A DNA stretch of 37,225 bases from Planctomycetota bacterium (GCA_020426005.1 JAGQQW010000022.1:1-37225); one strand, 5' to 3'; positions 1-8,773 are shown, counted from the stretch's first letter. Notes: generated by a model not told the origin, from the letters alone. Translations and numbers: made by a program.

Positions 1-69
1 CATTGACGGAAGTCTGCCTCAGCCGTCGCACATTCTCGGTGTCTTCTGCGAGTTCTCTCCCATCGGGGC

Positions 70-99
70 TTGCGGTACTACCTTGCAGTGCCACATACT
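70..99 (+). promoter_or_regulatory. Candidate padR promoter with an operator-like inverted repeat in the spacer
   Basis: A -35-like TTGCGG (70-75) and a -10-like CATACT (94-99) are 18 nt apart. Between them lies an imperfect inverted repeat, GGTACT (74-79), a 7-nt spacer, then AGTGCC (87-92), with one mismatch. The -10-like hexamer ends 8 nt before the ATG at 108, so the transcript would be leaderless or nearly so. PadR regulators commonly bind palindromes with TACT/AGTA half-sites in their own promoter. Autorepression by the gene at 108 is therefore likely, but it is inference. Confidence 0.4.
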
Positions 100-107
100 T
101 GGCCACC

Positions 108-449
108 ATGGATAGCGAACTCCCCAACGGCTGGGTCACGCAACTCCGCAAAGGAACGCTCGAACTCTGCCTGCTCAATACCGTCGCCAAAACAGCGCGC
201 TACGGCTACGAGATCGTGCGCCTGCTCAGCGCGATCGAGGGGCTCGTCATCCAAGAAGGCACCGTTTATCCGATCCTCGCGCGCCTCAAGCGCGAGGGTT
301 TCCTCGAGACCGAACTGCGCGAGTCGTCGGAAGGCCCGTCCCGCAAGTACTACAGCCTGACGCGGGACGGCAAGCGGCGGCTCCGCGCGATGAATCGCTA
401 TTGGTCGGATCTCACTGAGAAGATCGCAGCTCTGGTGGAAGCACGATGA
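108..449 (+). CDS. PadR family transcriptional regulator
   Basis: A 113-residue winged-helix repressor. Residues 10-35 form the helix-turn-helix (motifs KGTLELCLLN and YGYEIVRLL). The wing carries TVYPILARLKREGFL, and KYYSLTRDGKRRL leads into the C-terminal dimerisation helix. Length and layout fit the short PadR subfamily. The ATG at 108 was chosen because it starts the conserved part; in-frame sequence back to the window edge looks non-coding. No Shine-Dalgarno precedes it. Its stop overlaps the next start (ATGA), so both genes are translated from one transcript. PadR next to a membrane HAAS protein is a known pairing in which the regulator controls its own operon. The signal sensed is unknown. 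Confidence 0.93.
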   Translation: MDSELPNGWVTQLRKGTLELCLLNTVAKTARYGYEIVRLLSAIEGLVIQEGTVYPILARLKREGFLETELRESSEGPSRKYYSLTRDGKRRLRAMNRYWSDLTEKIAALVEAR

Positions 450-1399
450 ACACGTTGAATCTGCATGACAACGCCCGCTCTTTGCTCGAACGCTATCTCG
501 GCCGTGTCCGCGATGCGTTCGGATCCCGAGACCAAGTGGACCTCGAAGCGGACGAGATCACGGAAGACGTAAGGCAGCACGTCTTCGACACGCTCACCAC
601 TCGGTCGGAGCCGATCTCTGCCGCGTCGATGCAGCGCGTGCTCGACGAACTGGGGAATCCTCACGACTGGACCGAGCGCCGTCCGAATACCGAAACCGAC
701 CGCTCGCGGCGCAGGCTCACCATCGAAGCGACGCTTCCGCGCAAAACAGCTCCGCGTCGTGACGATTGGAACCTCGCGTACGTGTCCCTCGCGCTGCTCT
801 TGCTCGCGTTCGCGGTGCCGCCGCTGCTGTGGATCCTCACGTTCGGCGCGTTCTTGACAGCGCGTGCATCGGCACACGCAGACGGGATCGCACAGCCCCG
901 CGAACGCACGAGCCAGGCCTTCTTGCGCAACCCGTCACTCCTGTTCGTGTACGTGCCGCTCGTCATGGTGCTGCTGCTCTGGCCCGCCGTCGTCGTGCGA
1001 TTCGCCGCCGACTATCTCGTCGACCATCGTGTCTTCGCAACGCGCTTCGGGGTCGAGTTCGCGTGGATCGCCGAACGCATCGCGACGATTCGTCTGACGA
1101 ACTTCGATCCTTCGCGAACTCTCGACAGCGCCGTCCGCAACGGCCACTGGTTGATCTTCCCGGTCGGCTGTTGGCTCATCGTGCTGGCAGCGATCGTTCG
1201 ACTCGCACCGCGCCCGTCCGCGAAGCTCTTCCACCCGTTCCTCGGACGAAGCACGCGCACGCTCGCGGGCATGCTGCTCTTCTGCGGCTTGCTCCTCGTC
1301 GCGAGTGCGCTCGCTCTCGTCCTGCTCAAGCACTCACTGCCACACGACGCCGTCGTGCGCCACACGATGGGAAGTGGCGCACTCGCGACTCACGGGTGA
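446..1399 (+). CDS. PadR-linked HAAS-domain membrane protein
   Basis: A 317-residue protein. The N-terminal ~80 residues are helical and acidic (RYLGRVRDAF, DLEADEITEDVRQHV, VLDELGNPHDWTERR). This matches the HAAS-type helical domain seen in membrane proteins encoded beside PadR regulators. About four membrane segments follow, near residues 113-140, 165-190, 235-255 and 275-295 (for example LAYVSLALLLLAFAVPPLLW). The start overlaps the padR stop by 4 nt, so translational coupling is likely. The role is inferred: a membrane component whose level PadR controls. No enzymatic motif is visible. Its stop lies in an inverted repeat shared with the convergent lipoprotein gene. Confidence 0.75.
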   Translation: MNTLNLHDNARSLLERYLGRVRDAFGSRDQVDLEADEITEDVRQHVFDTLTTRSEPISAASMQRVLDELGNPHDWTERRPNTETDRSRRRLTIEATLPRKTAPRRDDWNLAYVSLALLLLAFAVPPLLWILTFGAFLTARASAHADGIAQPRERTSQAFLRNPSLLFVYVPLVMVLLLWPAVVVRFAADYLVDHRVFATRFGVEFAWIAERIATIRLTNFDPSRTLDSAVRNGHWLIFPVGCWLIVLAAIVRLAPRPSAKLFHPFLGRSTRTLAGMLLFCGLLLVASALALVLLKHSLPHDAVVRHTMGSGALATHG

Positions 1400-1422
1400 C
1401 GGATAGCTTGCCACGCGTCACC
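1395..1422. terminator. Convergent hairpin spanning both stop codons
   Basis: GGTGACG (1395-1401) and CGTCACC (1416-1422) form a perfect 7-bp stem with a 14-nt loop. The TGA of the HAAS gene (1397-1399) and the reverse-strand TGA of the lipoprotein gene (1418-1420) sit in opposite arms. Three of the seven pairs follow automatically from two facing TGA stops; four are extra. There is no U-tract, so termination is inferred from position only. Confidence 0.35.
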
Positions 1423-4400
1423 AGACGAACGGCAAGCGCACGAACCGCAGACCCGGACGCTGCGAGCGCACCCCGACCGGATTGAGCCCGGGCATCGTGC
1501 TCGGAGCATCGGGGTTGTAGTCGAGATTGAAGCGCACCTTCATCTTCACGAACGGATAGTGCAGCTTGCGCAACTGCTCGCGAATCGAGGATGCGCCTTC
1601 GCTCTCGAGATCGTAGACGTAACTGTCCGCCTGTCGCGGAAAGCGATTGCGGTCCTCGCCACCGACGATGTCCGGCCGTGAAGGGTCCTGGTGGAAAGCG
1701 AAGCCGATCTGCACGTTGGCGATCGGATAGCGCTTGTCACCAATGGCGTACGTGCTCCCGAGACCCGGATTCCCGTCCGTCCACACTTCGAAGAAACTCC
1801 GCGCGACTGCGACTCGCTTCGCACCGTCCGGCAGAGCGCCGTCGCGCGCGTCGACGAGGAACGTCGAGCTGTCGTTCCACAGAATGCGGAAGTCACCGAC
1901 CGCTTCGTTCGCCGCATCGAAGAAGCGAAGCGCCATGTTGGTGAGGCTGCCATCTACTGGAAGCACGTCGGAACCAATCGAGATCCGATGACAGACGATG
2001 CCTCGATGCGTTGCCGCAGATGCGTCTCGGGACGCGATGTCGAAGATCTCTTCGGAACCGAAGCGCACGAGGCCCGCCGCAACCTTGCCGGTCTTCGGAT
2101 CCGTTGCGAGGTATCCAGCCGCGGGACCGTCGCGCAGCACTCCAGCGAAATAGTAGTCAGGACCGTACTCGGGATCCTTCGGATCGAGAGCGGGCTTCGA
2201 GGTCGTCGATCGCGCTCCGAGTGCGTCGGGCTCGACGACGCGTCTGATGGATGCTCCGGTCGACACGTACCGCGAGTACCACGACGATGTGCGACCGTAC
2301 GTGATCGGAAGCAGCACCGGCTTCGGCCTTATGTCGCCAGCTTCGAGCCACGCGAGCTTGTTGCTGACTTTGTTGCCCGTGCTGTCGAGCAGCACGATGT
2401 TGTCGTCCTGCACGTTGCCGGTCTTGTCGTCGTCTTCGCCTGCTGGCGTGAGGAGTTGCACGATTCCCATACCCCCGAAGCCGCCGCGATTCGGACGCCC
2501 GTCGAAGTTCTGATACTTCACCAAGCGTGAGCTACCGCCATAGCTCGTATTCGATCCGAAGCTTCCATCCGCGGTGATCGCGAAGTTCGTGTCCTTGTCG
2601 GACCACGCGCCTTCGTGCTGGTGGATGACGATGCTGGAGGCCTCGAGAACGACGAGACCACCGGCGCCGCCACCTCCGCCACCGCCTTGCGTGCATCCGC
2701 CGGCAGCGTCACCACCACCGCCGGCGCCTCCGTTGGCAGAGACAAGACCTTCGGGTCCGACCGTGATCGTGCCGAGGGCACGCACGATGAGCGCGCCAGC
2801 ACCACCACCGCCGCCGCCACCCTTCTCGTCGAACCCGAACATCGAACCGGCACTGCACTGCGCGTCGATCGTGCGGTCCCCACCACCGCCGCCACCACCG
2901 CCGCCCATGGCGGCACGCATTTCACCGATCACGAGCTCGCCTTCGGAATCGAACCCACGACCCCAGAAGTCGTTCTCGCTCGCCGAGTCGACGAAGAGGC
3001 TCGGCATCGGCGAGCCACCGCGAACAGGTGCATTGCCGACGCCATCACCGCCGAATCCGTTCGCGGCCGAATCCGCGTCGTACACCTTCACGAAGTCGGC
3101 ATCACCGACCTGCGCGTGACTCCCGCCACCGCCGCCGGCGCCATAACCCGAGTCCGTCCCACACGCCGTTTCACCGCCGCGACCGCCTTGTTCGGGCCGC
3201 TGGAACGGGCCGTAGCCATCCTGCCCTTTGCGACTCGTATTGGTCGTCGCCGGGCTCCCGAGCCCGCCGTTGCCCCCGCTGCAGACGCCCTGCCCACCAG
3301 CCACCGGAAAGTTCGCACCGTTGAGGCTGTTGACCTGCCCACCCATGCCGCCATCGACATGCAGATGGCCATCGATCCGCACGTCGCCGGACGCGAGCCA
3401 GACCATCGGGTTGGAACCGACGCCGCGCACGGTCACGCCCTTCTTGATGCGGATGTCGTGAATGCGGAAGACACCACCCGCGACGTCGAACGGCAAACCG
3501 TTGCTCGGCACGAGCGTCGTGTAGTCGGTGCTGAGGACGTTGGTCGCCGCCGTCGGCTCGTAGTCGAGCGGAGTCAGGATGCCGTCGAAGTCGAACGATG
3601 CACGCAGCTCGCCGCCCACCAGATCGGCCGGCGGGTCACGGAACGCGGCGCCGGAGTCCGTGAAGTCTCGAGACTCGAAGTCGAAAACGACCGCGTCGAA
3701 ACGCGCCGAGGGCTGCTCTTCGGTCCGGAACGTCGCCACGACTCGGTCATACCGGGGCACGCGAACGTTCGACTCTCCGGCGATGTCGCGAAGCGAACTC
3801 TCGACCACGAGACGGACGTCCGCATCGTTCGGAAGAATGCCATCCGGACGCAAGACGATGACGGACTCGGTCAGGTCGTTGACCGGCAACGACACCGCAG
3901 CGCGAATCCAACGCTGTTTGCCGAGCTCCGGATCGTCGTACTCCAAGTAGACCTTGCCCCGCTGCCGCGACGCATCCCGTACCGGATCGATCGACTGCCT
4001 GGTCGAGACATTGTCGCTCGCGGGGTCGAGCGCCTGATCGAAGCGAATGGCGATCTCGACGGGCGTGCCGCCGAGTTCATTGAGCGAAAGACGCTCACCG
4101 AACATCGGGGTCGCATCGACCGAAAGGACACGCGGCCCACCCGCAAGACGATCTCGGAACAGCTCCTGCGGGGTCGAGCCCGACACCGTTCGGAACGACA
4201 TGCCACGCACGTCACTCTTGGACGAGAGCGGCCTGCCGTCATCGTCACGGAGCGTCGGTGCCGCGTCCTTCGTCGAGCTGACGAGGCTCACGACGTACTC
4301 GCGGCCTGCGCGAAAGCCACCATCCGAGTACGCATCGTCGGTCGGTAAGCGAGGAACGAACTCGAGCACGTGCCGATCGGTTTCGCCGGATTCACCTTTG

Positions 4401-4699
4401 CCGTGACGAAACGTGCCGACCACCGACTCGGAGAGTGGATTGCCCCCCGCATCTCGCGCCAGGAACGCCACCGAGTTGAACGAAGCCGACTCGAGATCGA
4501 CCGGATTGGAGAAGCGGATTCGCACGCTCTCGTTGAGATAGATGCGTCCGTTGTTCTCTGGGTAGGTACCGAGCACCACGAAGGCACCACCCGCCACCGC
4601 ATCCGCCCGACTGGCGCCGCCGCCACAACCGACCGTCAGGCCGAGGAACGAAAACGCGGCGACGAAACACGAACAACGCAGAAGGACGGGTCGAAACAT
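1418..4699 (-). CDS. Large glycine-rich lipoprotein with SbsA-type Ig-like domain
   Basis: A 1093-residue exported protein. The N-terminus has a short hydrophobic signal and a lipobox-like LTVGC, with Cys at residue 25, so it is probably a lipoprotein. Residues ~40-110 resemble a bacterial Ig-like (Big_5/SbsA) domain: VVLGTYPENNGRIYLNES and IRFSNPVDL. A second such segment lies at ~190-330 (VDATPMFGERLSLNELGG). Residues ~430-700 are rich in glycine, with runs of seven to nine Gly around ~601, 630 and 675. The C-terminal ~350 residues have no recognised motif. The start is supported by AGAGG 7 nt upstream. It lies 196 nt downstream of the 571-residue gene, with a hairpin between them. A surface or outer-membrane structural role is inference. 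Confidence 0.8.
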   Translation of the reverse strand: MFRPVLLRCSCFVAAFSFLGLTVGCGGGASRADAVAGGAFVVLGTYPENNGRIYLNESVRIRFSNPVDLESASFNSVAFLARDAGGNPLSESVVGTFRHGKGESGETDRHVLEFVPRLPTDDAYSDGGFRAGREYVVSLVSSTKDAAPTLRDDDGRPLSSKSDVRGMSFRTVSGSTPQELFRDRLAGGPRVLSVDATPMFGERLSLNELGGTPVEIAIRFDQALDPASDNVSTRQSIDPVRDASRQRGKVYLEYDDPELGKQRWIRAAVSLPVNDLTESVIVLRPDGILPNDADVRLVVESSLRDIAGESNVRVPRYDRVVATFRTEEQPSARFDAVVFDFESRDFTDSGAAFRDPPADLVGGELRASFDFDGILTPLDYEPTAATNVLSTDYTTLVPSNGLPFDVAGGVFRIHDIRIKKGVTVRGVGSNPMVWLASGDVRIDGHLHVDGGMGGQVNSLNGANFPVAGGQGVCSGGNGGLGSPATTNTSRKGQDGYGPFQRPEQGGRGGETACGTDSGYGAGGGGGSHAQVGDADFVKVYDADSAANGFGGDGVGNAPVRGGSPMPSLFVDSASENDFWGRGFDSEGELVIGEMRAAMGGGGGGGGGDRTIDAQCSAGSMFGFDEKGGGGGGGAGALIVRALGTITVGPEGLVSANGGAGGGGDAAGGCTQGGGGGGGAGGLVVLEASSIVIHQHEGAWSDKDTNFAITADGSFGSNTSYGGSSRLVKYQNFDGRPNRGGFGGMGIVQLLTPAGEDDDKTGNVQDDNIVLLDSTGNKVSNKLAWLEAGDIRPKPVLLPITYGRTSSWYSRYVSTGASIRRVVEPDALGARSTTSKPALDPKDPEYGPDYYFAGVLRDGPAAGYLATDPKTGKVAAGLVRFGSEEIFDIASRDASAATHRGIVCHRISIGSDVLPVDGSLTNMALRFFDAANEAVGDFRILWNDSSTFLVDARDGALPDGAKRVAVARSFFEVWTDGNPGLGSTYAIGDKRYPIANVQIGFAFHQDPSRPDIVGGEDRNRFPRQADSYVYDLESEGASSIREQLRKLHYPFVKMKVRFNLDYNPDAPSTMPGLNPVGVRSQRPGLRFVRLPFVW

Positions 4700-4836
4700 G
4701 CGCAGACCTCTCGCGCGGCATGGGGAAACCGCTCCGTCGCCTCACGCGGACCGGGTGGCTGGCGTGAACGAGGCAATGGATGCGAGAAGCCATAGCCGCG
4801 TCACTACGGTCCGTATCGCGACCTCCCGTGGTTTTC

Positions 4837-4870
4837 CGAGCACGAGCGAACACGCACGAGAACGTGCTCG
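4837..4870 (-). terminator. Hairpin downstream of the 571-residue gene
   Basis: CGAGCACG (4837-4844) and CGTGCTCG (4863-4870) form a perfect 8-bp stem around an 18-nt loop. It lies 26 nt past the stop of the minus-strand gene ending at 4896, inside the 196-nt gap before the lipoprotein gene. No U-run follows. It is either a terminator or a leader structure of the lipoprotein mRNA. Confidence 0.35.
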
Positions 4871-4895
4871 ATCGCGCATGTCGCGCAGCGTCGCG

Positions 4896-6611
4896 TCACC
4901 AGGAGAAACGTACGGTCGACAGCTTGCCTTCGTCGATGTCGATCCGATCGACCGCTGTAATCACCCAGTCCCGAGACCTCGCACCACCGAGACTCCGAAT
5001 CGTTGCCGAGTATCGACCTGTGCGAAGACCTTCGATCACGCAATGCTCGATCGAGCAATGGAGTGGCTCCAACCGTCGACCGCTCGCAGAGTTCGTCAAG
5101 ATGATGGACACGCCCCGACTCTGCTGGCGCACGTCGAAACTCTCGGGCACGAGCCAGAGGGAACCGCGGCCAGCCAAGTCGAATCCGCACTTCGTCATCG
5201 TTTGCTCGATGGTCACGAGTCCACCACCGATCGGCTGAAGCGCGGCGCCACTGTTCAAGATCAGTCGCGCCCCATACGTGCCGAACGGAATACCGAGCAC
5301 ATCGTGAACTCGCGTTCCGAGGCCAGGTAACGGCACTTGCAGATGCGCGCCTCCGTTCTTGGATAACAACTCGAGGATCGGGCTATTCGGCGTGACTTTC
5401 TGTTCGGCATCGGCCAACGGCTCGATGTGTCCTTCGAGCTCGACGGACAACCTGCCGAAGCCGAGCGCGGTCGGCGCGAGGCGCACGTCATAGTACGTGG
5501 TGCCGCCCACCGAAACCGGCTTCAACGGCAGTCGAGCGACCTTCCGTTCCAGTCCAGGAACGACGTAGTGCATTTCGACTTCGATGCTCTCGGGCGTGTG
5601 CGTCGGTTGAAAGACATGAATCGCCTGTGCGCGCCAATCCCATAGCCCCGCCGCGCCGCCGGGCACTTCGTCGACTCCTGCCAGAGTCAATGCAACGCTC
5701 GGACAGATCACGGAGATCACGCCATCCGGCGGATCGCACCCTGCGTTCGCACCGGGAATGCACGGCGCTTCGAGATCCCCGTTGAGCTTGGCACGGACGA
5801 CCCCGCCGAACACGCGTCCAAGCGTGAACGCTACGTGTCGCTCCACAGTGACGTCCGTCAGAAACTCGACACACGCCCATCCAGGCGCACCTGCAGCGAC
5901 GGTGTACCGCGCTTTCGCGTCCATGCCGTGCAGCTCGAAGCTGCCATCGGCGGCGACTCGAGTGTGCAAGAGCGACTTGGCACCTGATCGGAGTGCGCGC
6001 AGCCGACTCGTATCGGGTTCTCCGAGACGGCTCCAAGCAAAGACCTTCGTTTCGGGTGGCGGCGCGATCCCGCCGGCACTGGTCACGACACCGCGAAGCA
6101 CGGCCTCCGGAAGCATCACGATGCGCATCGTCGCTGGCGCGGACCACTCCCACCGCAGGATCGCGGTCTCTGAATCTGCGAACCCGTCCGCCGACACGTA
6201 GACCCAGATCCCCAGGTCGTCGGGCGGAAACGTCGCGGTCGACCACGTCCCATCGACATTCGACTCCCCATGATCCAGCAACCGGTCCATGCGCCAGAGA
6301 GACACGTGCGCCCCGGCGATGACCGCTCCAGTCTCTGTGACGACGAGCACACGAAGTCGCGACGCGGGTTCGTTCTCCGACGATGCAGGTACGACGGAGC
6401 GCGCATCCGGCTGCGCGGCAGAAGACGTAGCCGCATCTGCCTCGACCGACTCGTCGCCCGATCGTGCAATCTGGTCGATGGTCTCGTCGCCGAGTATGGG
6501 CGCGGCGTCGTCATTCGGATTCCACAGCACGGAGGTGATTGCGGTCAGGAAAACCGTGACGGCGATCACGATCCACACCGTGCGACGAGGTGACGGAACT
6601 GACTGGCTCAT
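4896..6611 (-). CDS. Membrane-anchored protein with carboxypeptidase-regulatory-like domains
   Basis: A 571-residue protein. Residues ~11-30 are one uncleaved-looking membrane segment (VWIVIAVTVFLTAITSVLW) followed by an acidic linker. Residues ~85-155 have the pattern of a carboxypeptidase-regulatory-like beta-sandwich: LRVLVVTETGAVIAGAHVSLW, then the DGTWST and VYVSADGFADSE signatures. A second such segment starts near 170 (LRGVVTSAGGIAPPPETKV) and contains DGSFELHG. The rest is beta-rich without a recognised motif. It is probably an anchored envelope protein whose repeats act in binding or structure; no catalytic residues can be named. Upstream, 6612-6897 holds no gene. Confidence 0.7.
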   Translation of the reverse strand: MSQSVPSPRRTVWIVIAVTVFLTAITSVLWNPNDDAAPILGDETIDQIARSGDESVEADAATSSAAQPDARSVVPASSENEPASRLRVLVVTETGAVIAGAHVSLWRMDRLLDHGESNVDGTWSTATFPPDDLGIWVYVSADGFADSETAILRWEWSAPATMRIVMLPEAVLRGVVTSAGGIAPPPETKVFAWSRLGEPDTSRLRALRSGAKSLLHTRVAADGSFELHGMDAKARYTVAAGAPGWACVEFLTDVTVERHVAFTLGRVFGGVVRAKLNGDLEAPCIPGANAGCDPPDGVISVICPSVALTLAGVDEVPGGAAGLWDWRAQAIHVFQPTHTPESIEVEMHYVVPGLERKVARLPLKPVSVGGTTYYDVRLAPTALGFGRLSVELEGHIEPLADAEQKVTPNSPILELLSKNGGAHLQVPLPGLGTRVHDVLGIPFGTYGARLILNSGAALQPIGGGLVTIEQTMTKCGFDLAGRGSLWLVPESFDVRQQSRGVSIILTNSASGRRLEPLHCSIEHCVIEGLRTGRYSATIRSLGGARSRDWVITAVDRIDIDEGKLSTVRFSW

Positions 6612-6897
6612 GCCTTCTCGCCGTTGGGTTGTGGGTGGCCGCTAGCCGAGTAACGCGAGCGCTGTGTAGTGGAGCTTGTGAAATCGCGAAACAGAAGGCC
6701 GGCAATCACACGCGCTAAGACGACTTCGCCGTAATCCTATCAATTCGAGCTGCGATGGTCTCCCCATCGACCTGCGAAGCCCTCCGCGAAAGAGGCCGCG
6801 AGTCGACGTGCCAAGTTGCTGGCTCCCAAGGAAGCAAGGCGCGCCTGTTCAGGAATGCACGTGGATCGATCCGACGTTGACCTCTCCGACGTTCGTC
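6612..6897. other. 286-nt intergenic region without a gene
   Basis: No reading frame here has protein-like composition. A TAGGAT hexamer (minus strand, near 6744) could be a -10 for the 571-residue gene, but no good -35 accompanies it. Near the end of the hydrolase gene the octamer CCGACGTT occurs twice, 14 nt apart, close to 6871 and 6885. I see no strong terminator. Confidence 0.4.
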
Positions 6898-8073
6898 TCA
6901 ACGCCCGTCGCCGAGATCGCCCTCGAGCACTCGTCCCAACCGCAACGACTTGTCCGCTGCGAACGACAACGACTGGAACCACACGTCGATCTTGGCGAAC
7001 TGTGGACCGCGCGGGAACGACAGCGTCGTGACGCGGCCACCGCTCGAGAGGAGCGCCGGAGCGATGAGCAAAGACATCGGGTCGAGCCCGAGTTCGCCGA
7101 ACGGAGTCGGGATCGTCGCCGTGCCGAACGCGCCGAGTTCGATCACCGGGCCGTCGGGACCTGCAACGTGCAACGCGTAGCTCGTCGTGTCGACGGTCGC
7201 GTAGTGTTCGGGCAGCAAGAACCGATGCTCGATCGCGAGTGCTCGAGCTCGAGCGTGTGCGGCGACACCGACGACGCCATCGAGGCCGCTCGGCTCGTCA
7301 TCGAGATAGCGCGCGAGCGCGCCGACGCACGTGCTGACCGTCACATCGAAGATGAGCGAGTCGTTCGCCGTCGATCCCGAGAAATCGCGGAAGACTGGGT
7401 TGAGGTGATTGCCGGTCGCATCCCAGATCGTCGACATCCATGGGGACGCGAGGCGATCGCGGATCGGCAGCAAGTTGGTGCGCCACGGTGTGAGCGTGTC
7501 TCCTTCGCACCCAATCAGAAGCGTCGGCGTCGCGACCTTGGCTGGGTAGTCGAGCGGCGCGATCAGCGGAGTGATCGCGATCCCGAGGCGGTATTCGTTG
7601 GTCGACGTGAGCACCCGAATCACGTTCGCACCGCCCATCGAGTGCCCGACGAGCGCGGCCCGCGATGCATCGAGCACACCATGCAATGGCGAACTCACGT
7701 CGAGCGCATCGGCGCGCAATGCCGGCAACATGGCTGCCGCATCGAGTCCCTGTTGCCACCCATCGACGCGAGCCGTGTTGGGTGCCGCGACGAGATACCC
7801 CGCGAGTGCGAAGCGCGTCGCCAAGGTGTCGTAATCCCGGCCTTCGAAGCCATGCCCGTGCAGGAGCACGGCGACGGGATACGGCTTGGCCATCGAACTC
7901 GGCGGTTGCCAGAAGGTCGTCGGCAGAACCGCCGCTCCGCTCGATGTCGGATTCGCGAGCGTGCGATCGAACCGCGTCTGCGCACCCACGATGGAAGCGA
8001 GAGTTGCAGCGCACACGATGCCGAGAGCGAGAGAGCGCGAGAGTGGCGTCACGCAGAAGCCTACCGCACGCAT
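6898..8073 (-). CDS. Secreted alpha/beta hydrolase, polyesterase/dienelactone-hydrolase type
   Basis: A 391-residue secreted serine hydrolase. Residues 1-31 are a signal peptide (LALGIVCAATLASIVGAQ). The core (~60-230) has the oxyanion segment LLHGHGFEGRDY and the nucleophile elbow GHSMGG with Ser145. Acid residue Asp192 is in TLLIGCEGDTLTP and His223 in ATGNHLNP. The order and spacing match the fold shared by cutinase-like polyesterases (PET-hydrolase superfamily) and dienelactone hydrolases. The ~160 C-terminal residues are extra: a beta-rich segment with LGLDPMSLLIAP, VWFQSLSF and LRLGRVLEG, like a C-terminal module I associate with secreted planctomycete proteins. The substrate cannot be told from sequence. 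It is divergent from the 5-FCL gene with 52 nt between starts; no clear Shine-Dalgarno. Confidence 0.87.
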   Translation of the reverse strand: MRAVGFCVTPLSRSLALGIVCAATLASIVGAQTRFDRTLANPTSSGAAVLPTTFWQPPSSMAKPYPVAVLLHGHGFEGRDYDTLATRFALAGYLVAAPNTARVDGWQQGLDAAAMLPALRADALDVSSPLHGVLDASRAALVGHSMGGANVIRVLTSTNEYRLGIAITPLIAPLDYPAKVATPTLLIGCEGDTLTPWRTNLLPIRDRLASPWMSTIWDATGNHLNPVFRDFSGSTANDSLIFDVTVSTCVGALARYLDDEPSGLDGVVGVAAHARARALAIEHRFLLPEHYATVDTTSYALHVAGPDGPVIELGAFGTATIPTPFGELGLDPMSLLIAPALLSSGGRVTTLSFPRGPQFAKIDVWFQSLSFAADKSLRLGRVLEGDLGDGR

Positions 8074-8125
8074 ACCATCGTTGCCTGATCGTGGCGCGAC
8101 CGTTGCGCGGTGGCATCATGCGCGC

Positions 8126-8749
8126 ATGGAGCGGAACGACCCCGAGCCAGACGACCGAGGCTCGCAGCGAAAACACCTGCGCAAGGAACTGCGCGCACGT
8201 CGCGCTGCGGTTTCGCGCGAAGTGCGGGCAACCGTCGTGCAACACGTGCGCGGCGCACTCGACGGCGTGATCGCGGCTCGAAATTCTGCTGGCCTCGAAC
8301 CGCCGAAGATCGCGTTCTACTGGCCGATCCACGGGGAGCTCTCACTCGTCGACCTCATGAAGGACGTGGCGGGCCAAGAGCTGACGGTGCTACTCCCGGT
8401 CGTCACGGGACCCGACGAACCACTCGAGTTTCGCGAATGGACGCGGAGCACGCCGATGCGCCGCGGAGCTTGGAACATCCCCGAACCCGCCGAAGGCAAG
8501 GACGTCACGCCTGACGTGTTGCTCGTCCCGCTCGTGGGCTTCGATGAGCGCAGGTATCGCCTCGGGAACGGAGGTGGCTACTACGATCGCACCCTCGCGA
8601 GCCGTGTGCCGCGCCCGCGCGCGATCGGCATCGGGTTCGAAGTGTTGCGACTGCCGACGATCCATCCAGAACCTCACGACGTGCCGATGGACCTGATCCT
8701 CACCGAGGCGGATCCCGATCTCGATCGCATCGCGTCGTGGTGGGACTGA
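8126..8749 (+). CDS. fau: 5-formyltetrahydrofolate cyclo-ligase
   Basis: A 207-residue cytoplasmic enzyme that converts 5-formyl-THF to 5,10-methenyl-THF using ATP, returning a dead-end folate to one-carbon metabolism. N-terminal KHLRKELRARRAAVS is the basic ATP-binding start of the family. The C-terminal signature VPLVGFDERRYRLGNGGGYY (residues ~134-153), followed by DRTL, is diagnostic; the usual Tyr/Gly before GGGYYDR is Asn here. The length is normal. ATG 8126 was chosen because it places the conserved basic helix near residue 15; the in-frame sequence upstream covers the divergent promoter. Its stop faces the Nudix gene 12 nt away across a shared inverted repeat. Confidence 0.95.
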   Translation: MERNDPEPDDRGSQRKHLRKELRARRAAVSREVRATVVQHVRGALDGVIAARNSAGLEPPKIAFYWPIHGELSLVDLMKDVAGQELTVLLPVVTGPDEPLEFREWTRSTPMRRGAWNIPEPAEGKDVTPDVLLVPLVGFDERRYRLGNGGGYYDRTLASRVPRPRAIGIGFEVLRLPTIHPEPHDVPMDLILTEADPDLDRIASWWD

Positions 8750-8773
8750 CACGGTCGCGATTCAGACACCACG
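8736..8773. terminator. Convergent hairpin between 5-FCL and Nudix genes
   Basis: CGTGGTG (8736-8742) pairs perfectly with CACCACG (8767-8773). Inside this stem, CTGA (8746-8749) pairs with TCAG (8762-8765), so both stop codons lie in the structure. The outer 7-bp stem is independent of the stops. This makes it the best-supported of the convergent hairpins here, as a bidirectional terminator candidate without a U-tract. Confidence 0.45.

Noticed and set aside
1..3. CAT at the window edge, readable as an ATG of a divergent minus-strand gene
   Set aside because: Only three bases are visible and no Shine-Dalgarno is seen beside it, so nothing supports a gene.
2615..4348. A 577-codon plus-strand open frame inside the lipoprotein gene
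   Set aside because: Antisense shadow. The minus-strand product has a signal peptide, a lipobox-like motif, a Shine-Dalgarno and Ig-like motifs; this one has none.
6862..6871. Perfect palindrome GGATCGATCC downstream of the hydrolase gene
   Set aside because: It has no loop, and GATCGATC-rich words are common throughout this GC-rich DNA, so it is not specific enough to call.
6740..6982. An 80-codon minus-strand frame over the hydrolase 3' end
   Set aside because: It overlaps the hydrolase gene in another frame, is Arg/Ser-rich and has no start signal.
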